From UBA7672 sp963784415 (lineage in GTDB: Bacteria; Pseudomonadota; Alphaproteobacteria; Caulobacterales; Hyphomonadaceae), in assembly GCA_963784415.1 (NCBI GenBank), contig CAWARK010000014.1:1054001-1118000 (forward strand): 64,000 nucleotides of DNA. The letters are read 5' to 3'. This document shows, piece by piece, positions 19,212-28,249 of this stretch. Each line of letters starts with the position of its first letter. The first letter of the stretch is position 1. The notes beneath the pieces are model-generated. The model saw only the letters and a program-made list of their open reading frames with translations, ran no database searches and was not told where the DNA came from. The translations under genes were made by a program, and so were the position numbers.

Positions 19212-20477
19212 TCAGGTGCGAGACGAAACAAACGCTTCTGCTGCTGCAAGTCCAGCCTTTGGACCGACCGCCGCTGCTATGGGAGGCCCAGCCAGCGCCT
19301 GCGCCGCAATCCGGCTGACGTCGGCGATTGTCACCGAGTCAATCTGCCGCAACACGTCCTCGATGGCGATCAGACGATCGAACGCCAGCAGCTCATAGGC
19401 AGCACTTCCCGCACGCGCTGCGGGCGCTTCAGCCGCCATAGCGTAACCAGCAGCAGCTACCGCGCGCGCGCGCGCCATCTCCGCTTCGGTCGGTCCCTTG
19501 GCGGCGATATCCGCCCAGATATCCCGCGTGATGCTGCCGACTTCATGTGCGTCACCCGGCGCACAGCCCGCAAAAACGGAAATGCGCCCAGCATCGCTAT
19601 ACTGCTCGGCGGACGCATCGATTGTGTATGCAAGACCCCTGCTCTCGCGCACGTCCTGAAACAGACGCGAAGCCATGCCGCCGCCGAAAATCTCGGCAAA
19701 AATACGCGCCGCAAAGCGGTCATCCGACAATGCGCCCGGCGCCGGATGCGCAAGAACGAGATGCGTCTGCTCCAGCTTGCGCGAGAGCGTCGCAGCACGC
19801 GCCTTTGGTTGCGCCGGCGCAATCGTCGCCTGCGCAGCCAGCGCCGCGCGCGGCTCCAGCCAGCGACGCGCAACAGCTTCAATCGCCGCACGATCAAAAC
19901 TGCCAGCAACCGAAACAACCGTGCGGCGGGGCACATAGGATGTGGCCGCGAACGAGATCAGGTCCTCGCGTGTGATCGACTTCAGCGTGGCTTCGACGCC
20001 AAGTATCGGCCGCCCCAGCGGATGATCCGGAAAACTCGCTGTCTGCGCCAGCTCCATCACCAGATCGTCCGGCTGGTCCGCCGCTTCGCCGATCTCCTGC
20101 AGCACCACGAACTTCTCACGCTCGACTTCTTCAGGCGGCAGATCCGGCGCGAACACCAGCGACAGCGCAACATCCAGCATGGCTGGGGCGTCAGCCGAAA
20201 GGCAACGGACGAAATAGCTGGTGCGCTCGTAATCCGTGGCGGCATTCATGGAGGCGCCGCGCGCTTCAACGGCTTCGGCTATCTCGCGAGCGGTGCGGCC
20301 AGCGGCGCCTTTGAACGCCATGTGTTCGAGGAAGTGCGCCAGGCCATTCCGCTCCGCCGCCTCGTGCCGCGCGCCGGCGCCGAGATAGACGCCGACGGAT
20401 GCGGTCCGCAGGCCCGGCATCGCGTCGAACACGATGCGTGCGCCGTTCGGCAGGGTTATGACTTCACGACGGTCCAT
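19212..20477 (-). CDS. M16-family zinc peptidase (processing-peptidase type)
   Basis: 421 residues, no signal peptide. The inverted zinc motif HxxEH is H48-FL-E51-H52 followed by MAFKG, with the downstream second Glu region (FVVLQEIGEAADQPDD). It resembles the beta subunit of mitochondrial processing peptidase and bacterial homologues found beside thrC in alphaproteobacteria. It starts directly after the thrC stop. The natural substrate in bacteria is unclear. Confidence 0.9.
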   Translation of the reverse strand: MDRREVITLPNGARIVFDAMPGLRTASVGVYLGAGARHEAAERNGLAHFLEHMAFKGAAGRTAREIAEAVEARGASMNAATDYERTSYFVRCLSADAPAMLDVALSLVFAPDLPPEEVEREKFVVLQEIGEAADQPDDLVMELAQTASFPDHPLGRPILGVEATLKSITREDLISFAATSYVPRRTVVSVAGSFDRAAIEAVARRWLEPRAALAAQATIAPAQPKARAATLSRKLEQTHLVLAHPAPGALSDDRFAARIFAEIFGGGMASRLFQDVRESRGLAYTIDASAEQYSDAGRISVFAGCAPGDAHEVGSITRDIWADIAAKGPTEAEMARARAVAAAGYAMAAEAPAARAGSAAYELLAFDRLIAIEDVLRQIDSVTIADVSRIAAQALAGPPIAAAVGPKAGLAAAEAFVSSRT

Positions 20478-20478
20478 T

Positions 20479-21885
20479 TCAGCCTTTCGCGATCAGCGTC
20501 TCGATGCGCTTGCGCACATGATCCGCACTCATCGGGCCGGTCTCGAACTTTTCGGGGCGCGATGCAAACGGGCTCGCCCGATCCGGCAGGCCGACATCGA
20601 TGCCCAGCACATCCTTCACCGTTTCCGGGAACTTCGCGGCGTGCGCCGTCGCCAGCGTCACGATCGGCCCATCTGCGTTAGTCGTCCTGCGCGCAGCAGC
20701 AAGCCCCACTGCCGTATGCGGGCAGACCACCCAACCCGTTTCCGCCAGCGTCCGTTTCATCTCGACGCGCGTCTGCTCGTCGCTGACCCGCTCCGCCGAC
20801 AATCCCATCGACCCAAGCCGCTTCGCAACGTCTACAGGGATGGCAGCTGAACCACGCGAAGCAAGCTCCGCATAAGTCTTGGCGACGACGGCGCCGTTAC
20901 GTCCCGCCGGCTTGCCGTCGGCGCTTGTTGCCTCGAAAAACAGCCGCTCGAAATTGCTGGGCAACTGGATGTCCATCGCCGGGCTGATCGTCGGCGCGGT
21001 CTCGCCGCGCGTTAGAGGCTTGCCCTCTATCAACCGCGCCATTGCGTCGTTCGCATTCACCGCGGCGGTCGCGCGGAACGTCTTCAACAGCCCGCTCTGC
21101 GCCGCGACATAGCACGCCAGCGCATCGCCGAAGTTTCCGGTCGGTACGACAAAATGGATCGGCGTATCGGCGCCCAGCCGGGCTTGCGCCTGCGCGAAGT
21201 AGACGCTCTGCGCCGCCACCCGCGTCCAGTTGATCGAGTTCACGGCCGCCAGCCGTGTCTTGCGCTTGAACTGCTCGTCGCCGATCAACTGCTTCAGGAT
21301 CGCCTGCGTCCCGTCGAAATCGCCTTCAAGTGCGAGGTTGTGAACATTGTCTGCGCCCGTCGCCGTCATGAACAGACGCTGCGTAGGCGACACGCGATCG
21401 AGGGGATGCAGGATCACCATGTCGACATGTTTCGATCCGGCGAAAGCAGACGCCGCCGCGCCGCCCGTATCGCCCGACGTGGCGCACAGGATCGTCATCC
21501 GCTCGCCGCGCTGTTCGAGCACATAGTCATAGAGTTGCGCGATCAACCGCATCGCGACGTCCTTGAACGCCAACGTCGGACCGTGATGCAGCTCCAGCAT
21601 CCAGCGACCGGGGCCAACCTCGACAAGCGGGGCAACTGACTGGTGCGCGAACGCGGCATAGGCACGCTCGGCCATCGCGCGGATTGCGGCCACCGGCACG
21701 GCATCGCCCGCGAAAGCGGACATCACGCGCGTCGCGGTCTCGACATACGTATCGGTCGCCTTCGGGCGTGCGATGCGCGGCCAGTCCTGCGGCGTGAACA
21801 ACCCACCATCCGGCGCAAGCCCCATCAGGCTCGCCGACAGGAAGTCGACAGGATCAGAGGCGCCGCGTGTGGATACGTATTTCAT
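20479..21885 (-). CDS. thrC: Threonine synthase
   Basis: 468 residues. Converts O-phospho-homoserine to threonine with PLP. The Schiff-base lysine is K108 in PTLAFKDVAMR; CATSGDTGGAA, LHPLDRVSPTQ and VPTGNFGDALA mark the phosphate and PLP-binding loops. Length and N-terminus (MKYVSTRG) fit the long bacterial class. Its start overlaps the SURF1 stop by four bases, so an amino-acid biosynthesis gene is translationally coupled to the oxidase-assembly operon, an order known in Caulobacter-like genomes. Confidence 0.97.
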   Translation of the reverse strand: MKYVSTRGASDPVDFLSASLMGLAPDGGLFTPQDWPRIARPKATDTYVETATRVMSAFAGDAVPVAAIRAMAERAYAAFAHQSVAPLVEVGPGRWMLELHHGPTLAFKDVAMRLIAQLYDYVLEQRGERMTILCATSGDTGGAAASAFAGSKHVDMVILHPLDRVSPTQRLFMTATGADNVHNLALEGDFDGTQAILKQLIGDEQFKRKTRLAAVNSINWTRVAAQSVYFAQAQARLGADTPIHFVVPTGNFGDALACYVAAQSGLLKTFRATAAVNANDAMARLIEGKPLTRGETAPTISPAMDIQLPSNFERLFFEATSADGKPAGRNGAVVAKTYAELASRGSAAIPVDVAKRLGSMGLSAERVSDEQTRVEMKRTLAETGWVVCPHTAVGLAAARRTTNADGPIVTLATAHAAKFPETVKDVLGIDVGLPDRASPFASRPEKFETGPMSADHVRKRIETLIAKG

Positions 21886-22592
21886 AACTTCGTTTCGTCT
21901 TTCGCCGGCGCCTTACCGAACCGCAAACGCCCTGCCCGCATATGCATCAGGCCGTATATCACGGCGAACGCAATCGCCATCCCGAACCAGGTGACCGCAT
22001 AGCCGATATGCGTCTCCGGAGGCGTGCGGACGAGGTAGTCCGGCATTCCCTCGAGCGGTGTGAGCACATAGCGCGTATCGAGCGTCGGCAGGCCCAGCGC
22101 CTTGATGATCGACGGCGCGTCGAACCAGCTCCATTCGTTACGCTCGGGCACGTTCGGCGCCGCCATCAATGGCCGCTCCGGCCATGCCGTCACGATGAAC
22201 CGGTCAGGCGCAACCGTGGAGGCCGCGCTCGGCATCTCGCCGCCCGGCCCGCCGATTTTCAGTACTTCGAAGCCGGTCTCGACCAGCACAGGCGCGCCAC
22301 AGATCTCTGCAGCCTGATACTGCTTCCAGCCCGCCGTGCCGTCCGCGTGATGTCCGAACACACGCAGCGTTGCGCCCTCGGCGGCCGGCGGCGCGATGAT
22401 CTGGCTATCGCTGAGCCCCTCAGCACAAACCTGCGCCTGCGTGAGCGGCGGGGCCTGCATGTGCTCCCGGAAGGCGGCGATCTGGCTAGCCTTTTCGCCG
22501 GCGCGCGCGCTCTGCCAAACGCCCAGCCAGACCAGCGCAATGAGCGCTGGGATTGCGATGACGGTCAGGACTGGAAGCGGCCGGAAATACAT
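21882..22592 (-). CDS. SURF1-family cytochrome oxidase assembly protein
   Basis: 236 residues with the family layout: transmembrane helix at about 8-27 (ending GVWQ), a periplasmic domain, and a second helix near 198-218. The PVLVETGFEV and NEWSWFDAPSI segments correspond to the conserved SURF1 core (the latter is the family's W-F-DxP-like motif). SURF1 helps insert heme a into CtaD. The position between DUF983 and thrC supports the call. Confidence 0.88.
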   Translation of the reverse strand: MYFRPLPVLTVIAIPALIALVWLGVWQSARAGEKASQIAAFREHMQAPPLTQAQVCAEGLSDSQIIAPPAAEGATLRVFGHHADGTAGWKQYQAAEICGAPVLVETGFEVLKIGGPGGEMPSAASTVAPDRFIVTAWPERPLMAAPNVPERNEWSWFDAPSIIKALGLPTLDTRYVLTPLEGMPDYLVRTPPETHIGYAVTWFGMAIAFAVIYGLMHMRAGRLRFGKAPAKDETKL

Positions 22593-22625
22593 GGCGGCAG
22601 GATATCCTGTCAGGAGGCCGTAAGG

Positions 22626-22994
22626 CTACTCCTGCGGCGTATCCTGCAGGCGCGCTTCACCGGCCTTGTGCTTCCACTGCAGCGCGAACAGCAGGGCTTT
22701 CACGGGGCGCAGGAAGAACAGCGCGAAAGCAAAGGTGATCGGCGGCCAGATGATGATGTGCACCCAGCCCGGCGGCCGGAACGCAAACTCGAAGAACATG
22801 GCCGACGGCACGATTACGATCAGCGCCGCGAACATCACGAAGAAGGACGGGCCGTCGCCTGCATCGGCAATCGTGAGGTCCGCACCGCACGTGTCGCACT
22901 GATCCTTGAATTTAAGAAAGCCACGAAACACCGGCCCCTCGCCGCAATTGGGACAGCGGCAGCGCAAACCTGCCGACAGGGCGGACACAGCCAT
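22626..22994 (-). CDS. DUF983 membrane protein
   Basis: 122 residues. Two CxxC pairs in the first 40 residues (CPNCG and CDTCG) form a probable zinc ribbon, followed by two transmembrane helices (about 50-70 and 75-95). This is the standard DUF983 design, which is commonly located in alphaproteobacterial cox operons. A role in oxidase assembly is inferred from that context; biochemistry is not established. Confidence 0.88.
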   Translation of the reverse strand: MAVSALSAGLRCRCPNCGEGPVFRGFLKFKDQCDTCGADLTIADAGDGPSFFVMFAALIVIVPSAMFFEFAFRPPGWVHIIIWPPITFAFALFFLRPVKALLFALQWKHKAGEARLQDTPQE

Positions 22995-23036
22995 GGCGTC
23001 GACTCCTTGGCCTGCTCCAGAACAACCCGCGATGGG

Positions 23037-23666
23037 TTACCCAAGCGCAGGCTTGTGGGGGATCACATATAGGAACACCCACATCGCCAGCCAGATGACG
23101 GCGATCACGATCCAGTTCAGTGCGACAAACTGGTAGCCCAGTGGCCGCTCTTTCGTGGCGAACCCGGCGATCACCAGCACTACGGACACGGCGTAAAGCG
23201 CGAAGCCGATATAGAACTGCAGGTTGAACGCGCGCGAGAAGGCGTACAGCAGGTCGGCGTTGAGATAGCCGGGCGGGAAAGCGCTATCGCCCTGCCATTG
23301 CGTGGCGATGTACCAGTTGCCCGCCGCCCCCAGCAGCAACGCTGCCAGCGATGCGCCGACGGCGAACCACACCATCGAACGCCGCCACAGGAACATCGCG
23401 GCCATGCTTGCAACCGCAGCCCCGGCCATGAAGTACGTGCCGGTCAGGAAGCTGCCGAACGGATCGAAGGTCGGCGCGAGCAGGAATTCCTGCCCCGTGC
23501 GGAAATTGCTGTCGATCAGCGAGTTGGCGCCGCCCGACCAGATCTGCTGGGCGGAATCCACAATCGGATGCCCGGCCTGCAGAAACTGGATCATCGGCAT
23601 GGCCCAGAGGGCGATGCCAATCAGCTGAACCGCCAGGAAGCCGAAAAGAGCAGCTTTCCTGTCCAT
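23037..23666 (-). CDS. Uncharacterised multi-pass membrane protein in cox operon
   Basis: 209 residues from the ATG at 23664-23666 (a GTG immediately before it is an alternative). About five hydrophobic helices: roughly 5-25, 75-95, 98-118, 145-168 and 182-203. No heme, copper or cysteine motif stands out. It sits six bases after ctaE. I do not recognise the family; context suggests an accessory of the oxidase or its assembly. Confidence 0.55.
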   Translation of the reverse strand: MDRKAALFGFLAVQLIGIALWAMPMIQFLQAGHPIVDSAQQIWSGGANSLIDSNFRTGQEFLLAPTFDPFGSFLTGTYFMAGAAVASMAAMFLWRRSMVWFAVGASLAALLLGAAGNWYIATQWQGDSAFPPGYLNADLLYAFSRAFNLQFYIGFALYAVSVVLVIAGFATKERPLGYQFVALNWIVIAVIWLAMWVFLYVIPHKPALG

Positions 23667-23672
23667 CACGCC

Positions 23673-24584
23673 CTACCCGCCGTGGCCAACCGCCGGCGGA
23701 CCGTCGCCCCACACGAGGTGCGGCGTGACGTAGACGAAGGCGAAGAGGAACAACCACACCACGTCGACGAAGTGCCAGTACCAGGCTGCAAACTCAAAGC
23801 CGAGATGCTTGTCCGGCTTCATGCCGCCCGCCAGCAGGCGGCCAAGGCAGACCATCAGGAACAGCGTGCCGATCACGACGTGCGCACCGTGGAAGCCCGT
23901 CGCCATAAAGAAGGCCGAGCCATAGGTCGAGCCGCTGAACGAGAAGCCGGCTTCGGAATACTCGATGATCTGGAACGCCGTGAACGAAATGCCGAGCAGG
24001 ATCGTCAGCGTCAGGCCGATGATCGCGCCTTTGCGATCGTTGACCTGCAGCGCGTGGTGCGCCCACGTCACGGTTGTGCCCGAGAGCAGCAGGATCAGCG
24101 TGTTGATCAGAGGCAGGTGGAAGGGGTCGAACGGGCGGACCTGATGGCCGTCGGTCTGCGTGACCGGCCATTCGCTCCAGTGCACCATCTGATCGAGCGC
24201 CGCGTTGGCGAGGTCGGCGTGAACCGGATTGGCGCGCATCGTGTGCCAGATCGTCATTTCGAAGAACGACCAGAACCACGCGACGAAGAACATCACTTCG
24301 GACGCGATGAAGAGAACCATGCCGTAGCGCAGCGAGATCTGGACCACTTCCTTGTGGTCGCCCGCGCGGCTTTCCTTGAGGACATCGCCCCACCAGCCGA
24401 TCAGCACGAAGATCAGGGCCACGAAACCCGGGAGCGGCCCCCAGAGGGCGCCCTGCGGAATGAACCACAGACCCTTCATGAGGCCGACGAGGCCAAGCAT
24501 CATCGCGCCCAGCGCAAGAGAGCCCAGCAGAGGCCACGGGCTCGGCTTCACAAGGTGATAGTCGTGCTTGACGTCGCCGGACAT
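23673..24584 (-). CDS. ctaE: Cytochrome c oxidase subunit III
   Basis: 303 residues from the ATG at 24582-24584 (MSGDVKHDYHLV), the family's usual N-terminus. Seven transmembrane helices expected. Signature segments: YHLVKPSPWP, FIASEVMFFVAWFWSFF, ATGFHGAHVVIGT and the C-terminal AWYWHFVDVVWLFLF. It stabilises subunit I and supports proton uptake in the aa3 oxidase. Confidence 0.97.
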   Translation of the reverse strand: MSGDVKHDYHLVKPSPWPLLGSLALGAMMLGLVGLMKGLWFIPQGALWGPLPGFVALIFVLIGWWGDVLKESRAGDHKEVVQISLRYGMVLFIASEVMFFVAWFWSFFEMTIWHTMRANPVHADLANAALDQMVHWSEWPVTQTDGHQVRPFDPFHLPLINTLILLLSGTTVTWAHHALQVNDRKGAIIGLTLTILLGISFTAFQIIEYSEAGFSFSGSTYGSAFFMATGFHGAHVVIGTLFLMVCLGRLLAGGMKPDKHLGFEFAAWYWHFVDVVWLFLFAFVYVTPHLVWGDGPPAVGHGG

Positions 24585-24652
24585 GGCTTCGGTCCCTACA
24601 TTAGTGCGAGCCGGCAAGAGGGCCGTCCGCTGATCCAGATTCCCCCGCCGGT

Positions 24653-25219
24653 CTAATTGACCGCGGGTGCGTTCTCAAGTTGCGCCACGGGCTGAGACCC
24701 GTTTGCGCGGTAATACGTATATGAAAGCGTGATTCCCCGAACGTCGTCCGCCTGCCAGTCCTTGGCCATGTCGGGGGAGACGAAGAAAACCACGGGAAGC
24801 TTCACGGTCTTGCCGGGCTCGTAGGTCTGCTCCTGGAAGCAGAAGCACTCCAGCTTCTCGAAATAGCGGCCGATCTTGTACGGCGTCACGTTGAAGCTGG
24901 CGGCGGCGCGAACCGGCGCGTTGGACAGGTTCGTGACCTCGTAGAAAACCATCATGGTCTCGCCGAGCTTCACATCGACATGCGCCTGCAGGGCGTGGAA
25001 TTTCAGCGGCGCGTTCTTGGCGACATTGGCGTCGAACGCCACGCGCACGACACGGTCGAGCACTTCCTTGGGCTTTTCGGTCGCGACTCGCGTCGTACCC
25101 CCAAAGCCGGTCGCCTTGCAGAATTCCGAGTACAGCGGCGCCGCGAACAGGCTCAGCGCCAGCATGCCGAAGATCACGCCGGTCAGGATTCCAACTGTGA
25201 GCCTGGAGCGCTTGTTCAC
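24653..25219 (-). CDS. ctaG: Cytochrome c oxidase assembly protein CtaG (Cox11)
   Basis: 188 residues from a GTG start at 25217-25219 that overlaps the upstream stop (GTGA); the frame continues upstream without similarity. One N-terminal helix (about 8-28) anchors a periplasmic immunoglobulin-like domain. The copper-binding CFCF motif is present in KLECFCFQEQ, followed by the conserved VVFFVSPDM. CtaG delivers copper to the CuB site of subunit I. Confidence 0.95.
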   Translation of the reverse strand: MNKRSRLTVGILTGVIFGMLALSLFAAPLYSEFCKATGFGGTTRVATEKPKEVLDRVVRVAFDANVAKNAPLKFHALQAHVDVKLGETMMVFYEVTNLSNAPVRAAASFNVTPYKIGRYFEKLECFCFQEQTYEPGKTVKLPVVFFVSPDMAKDWQADDVRGITLSYTYYRANGSQPVAQLENAPAVN

Positions 25220-25554
25220 TGCGCCCCCTGCATATTGTAAACCTGCGGCAGGCCCATGCCGCTGCCGACCTTGTTCATGGTCAGAACGAAAATGATGATG
25301 ACGAACGCAAAGAGCGCGATGGCGAGCCACTGACCACGGCGCTTGCGGGCGGTGACCTGTTCCGGCGTCAGCGTGACGCGCTCACCGGTCGGCAGCGCCT
25401 GACGCGCTTCTGACAACATCGATGCAAGATCGGCGCGCGGAACAACCGGCGGTGTGGTGGCGGGAGCAGCGGGCGCCGCGGCAGCGGCCGGCGTCTTGCC
25501 TTCAGGTTCCGGCTCGCCGTCCCAATCCTTGATCTGTCCCTTGTCCAGCATCAT
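25216..25554 (-). CDS. Small single-helix protein of the cox operon
   Basis: 112 residues. An Ala/Pro-rich N-terminal part, a basic ARKRRGQW stretch and one transmembrane helix at about 76-93, with a short periplasmic tail. Overlaps both neighbours by four bases (ctaB upstream, ctaG downstream), so it is clearly translated with them. Small uncharacterised proteins at this position are common in alphaproteobacterial cox operons; no function is assigned. Confidence 0.7.
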   Translation of the reverse strand: MMLDKGQIKDWDGEPEPEGKTPAAAAAPAAPATTPPVVPRADLASMLSEARQALPTGERVTLTPEQVTARKRRGQWLAIALFAFVIIIFVLTMNKVGSGMGLPQVYNMQGAQ

Positions 25555-26501
25555 GCGCCTCCAACGAGCGGGAAGTGCAGCGGCAGGACGTGTTCGATCA
25601 GAAGTGCGGCGAACATCGCAAACAGATAGATGATCGAAACGCCGAACATCTGCTTGGCGCGACCGATATCCAACGGTGCATCAGCATCGCCTGCCCGGCT
25701 CATGAAGACGCGAATGGCGCACCACAGGAAGGCCAGCCCGCCGACAGCGGCGACGGCGAGATAGATCACGCCGCCAAGTCCGGTGAAGGCCGGCACAAGT
25801 CCGAACGGCGCAACGACGAGCGTATAAAGCAGGATCTGCAGGCGGGTATGCTTCGCCCCCCGCGTGACTGGCAGCATCGGCACGCCGGCGCGGGCGTATT
25901 CCTTCGAGGTCCACAGCGACAGCGCCCAGAAGTGCGGCGGCGTCCAGAGGAAGATCAGACCGAACATCACCCATGCATCGGTCGAGATATTGCCGGTCGC
26001 GGCGGCCCAGCCGATCACTGGCGGAAACGCGCCTGCGGCGCCGCCGATGACGATGTTCTGCGCGGTCGAGCGCTTGAGCCACATCGTGTAGACAACGACG
26101 TAAAAGAAAATCGAGAAGGCCAGCAGCGCGGCTGCCAACGGCGTCGACGCCAGCGCCATCAGTGTGACCGACAGCACCGACATGACCATGCCGAAGCCGA
26201 ATGCATCTTCGCGGCGGATGATGCCTGCCGGAACTGGACGCGACACCGTGCGCGCCATCAGCGCGTCGATGTCGCTATCATACCACATATTAAGTGCGCC
26301 GGCCGCGCCCGAGCCCAGCGCCACGGCCAGCACAGCGCAGGCGATGGCGATCGGGCTCATGGCGACGGGCGCCGCGATGATACCGACAAAGGCGGTAAAA
26401 ACGACCAGCGACATCACGCGCGGCTTCATCAGCAGCACGTAGTCCTTCGCGCTCGCCGGAATGGCGGCAGGCGAAATGCTGGCGATGGTCGCTTCGGACA
26501 T
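25551..26501 (-). CDS. ctaB: Protoheme IX farnesyltransferase (heme O synthase)
   Basis: 316 residues, UbiA superfamily with about nine transmembrane helices. The first prenyl-diphosphate/Mg motif is NMWYDSDIDALMARTVSRP, and YTMWLKRSTAQNIVIGG with the PPVIGWAA loop are typical of CyoE/CtaB. It adds the farnesyl tail to heme b, giving heme o, the precursor of heme a. No CtaA heme a synthase gene is in the window. Confidence 0.96.
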   Translation of the reverse strand: MSEATIASISPAAIPASAKDYVLLMKPRVMSLVVFTAFVGIIAAPVAMSPIAIACAVLAVALGSGAAGALNMWYDSDIDALMARTVSRPVPAGIIRREDAFGFGMVMSVLSVTLMALASTPLAAALLAFSIFFYVVVYTMWLKRSTAQNIVIGGAAGAFPPVIGWAAATGNISTDAWVMFGLIFLWTPPHFWALSLWTSKEYARAGVPMLPVTRGAKHTRLQILLYTLVVAPFGLVPAFTGLGGVIYLAVAAVGGLAFLWCAIRVFMSRAGDADAPLDIGRAKQMFGVSIIYLFAMFAALLIEHVLPLHFPLVGGA

Positions 26502-26552
26502 CTTGGTTTGCGCTGCAGCCCGGACCAGAGGGTCCAGGCTGCTCGCGCCCTG

Positions 26553-28232
26553 TTACCTGACCCTCGGAAGGTCGTTGTACTGGTGGAAGGGCGGCGGAGA
26601 GGACAGCGTCCACTCCAGTGTCGTTGCGCCCTCGCCCCACGGATTCGCTTCGGCTTTGCGGCGACGGATCATCGCCTCGATCAGACCGATGAAGAACACG
26701 ATCGTCGCGACGGCAGCGACCCAGTAACCGATCGTCGACCAGTGGTGCCACTCACGGAACTGCGGCGCGTAGTCGACATAGCGGCGCGGCATGCCCTGGA
26801 GGCCCAGGAAGTGCTGCGGGAAGAAGATCAGGTTGGAGCCGATGAACATCAGCCAGAAGTGCAGACCGCCGATGAAGCCGTTGTACTTCACGCCCCACAT
26901 CTTCTCGAACCAGTAGTACCAGCCGCAGAACAGCGTGAACACGGCGCCCAGCGACAGCACGTAGTGGAAGTGCGCGACCACGTAATACGTGTCGTGCAGG
27001 AAGTGATCGACGCCCGCGTTCGCCAGCACAACGCCGGTGACGCCACCAACGGTGAACAGGAAGATGAAGCCGATCGCCCACAGCATCGGGACCTTGAACT
27101 CGATCGAGCCGCCCCACATCGTGGCGATCCACGAGAAGATCTTGATGCCCGTCGGAACCGCGATGACCATCGTGGCGGCCACGAAGTAGGCCTTCAGGTT
27201 CACGTCCATGCCCACCGTGTACATGTGGTGCGCCCAGACGAGGAAGCCGATGAAGCCGATCGAGACCATGGCGTACGCCATGCCGAGATAGCCGAAGATG
27301 GGCTTGTTCGAGAACGTCGAGATAACGTGGCTGACGATGCCGAAGCCCGGCAGGATCATGATGTAGACTTCCGGGTGGCCGAAGAACCAGAACAGATGCT
27401 GGAACATGATCGGGTCGCCGCCGCCCGAGACTTCGAAGAATTTAGAGCCGAAGTTGCGGTCCGTCAGCAGCATGGTCAGCGCACCGGCGAGAACCGGGAG
27501 AGCGAGAACCAGCAGGAAGGCGGTGATCAGCACCGACCAGGCGAACAGCGGCATCTTGTGCAGCGTCATGCCCGGGGCGCGCATGTTGAGGATCGTCACG
27601 ATGAAGTTGATCGCGCCGAGGATCGACGACATGCCCGCGAGGTGGAGCGAGAAGATCACGAGGTCCATCGCAAGGCCGGGGTGGCCCGTCGTGCTGGACA
27701 GCGGCGGATACAGAACCCAGCCGCCGCCGAAGCCGTTATTGCCCGGAGGTCCCGGCATGAACATCGACAGGATCAGCAGGAAGAACGACACCGGCACGAG
27801 CCAGAAAGAGATGTTGTTCATGCGCGGCATCGCCATGTCGGGCGCACCGATCATCAGCGGCACGAACCAGTTGCCGAAGCCGCCGATCAGGGCGGGCATG
27901 ACCATGAAGAAGATCATGATCAGGCCGTGCATCGTGGTGATGACGTTGTAGTTGTGCTCGGTGCCGAAGAAGCCGCCGAACGCTGTTCCGTTGAACAGCT
28001 GCAGGCCCGGCTCTGCGAGTTCCGCACGCATGAAGCCCGAGAACACGAAGCCTACGACGCCCGCGCACATCGCGAACACGAGGTACAGCGTCCCGATATC
28101 CTTGTGGTTGGTCGAAAACAGCCAGCGCGCGGGGCTGTACCACTTCGGATCGTGGTGGTCGTCATGTGCGTGATCATGGGCGTGGTCGTGCCCGTGACCG
28201 TGGTCAGCAGCGTGATTGGCATCGCTCGACAT
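26553..28232 (-). CDS. ctaD: Cytochrome c oxidase subunit I
   Basis: 559 residues, twelve transmembrane helices. The heme-copper core is complete: low-spin heme ligand in MHGLIMIFFM, the CuB His-Tyr pair in WFFGHPEVYIMILPGFG, the HH pair in VWAHHMYT, and the C-terminal heme ligands in DTYYVVAHFHYVLS. The N-terminal 35 residues are very rich in His and Asp (HDHAHDHAHDDHHDP), an unusual metal-binding-like extension. The chain belongs to the aa3-type A family. Confidence 0.97.
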   Translation of the reverse strand: MSSDANHAADHGHGHDHAHDHAHDDHHDPKWYSPARWLFSTNHKDIGTLYLVFAMCAGVVGFVFSGFMRAELAEPGLQLFNGTAFGGFFGTEHNYNVITTMHGLIMIFFMVMPALIGGFGNWFVPLMIGAPDMAMPRMNNISFWLVPVSFFLLILSMFMPGPPGNNGFGGGWVLYPPLSSTTGHPGLAMDLVIFSLHLAGMSSILGAINFIVTILNMRAPGMTLHKMPLFAWSVLITAFLLVLALPVLAGALTMLLTDRNFGSKFFEVSGGGDPIMFQHLFWFFGHPEVYIMILPGFGIVSHVISTFSNKPIFGYLGMAYAMVSIGFIGFLVWAHHMYTVGMDVNLKAYFVAATMVIAVPTGIKIFSWIATMWGGSIEFKVPMLWAIGFIFLFTVGGVTGVVLANAGVDHFLHDTYYVVAHFHYVLSLGAVFTLFCGWYYWFEKMWGVKYNGFIGGLHFWLMFIGSNLIFFPQHFLGLQGMPRRYVDYAPQFREWHHWSTIGYWVAAVATIVFFIGLIEAMIRRRKAEANPWGEGATTLEWTLSSPPPFHQYNDLPRVR

Positions 28233-28249
28233 CGAACGGCTCCCTGATC

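Noticed and set aside
25575..28247. 890-codon open frame on the plus strand across ctaB and ctaD
   Set aside because: It mirrors two conserved oxidase genes, its product is dominated by Arg, His, Asp and Glu with no domain, and such frames are expected opposite high-GC genes.
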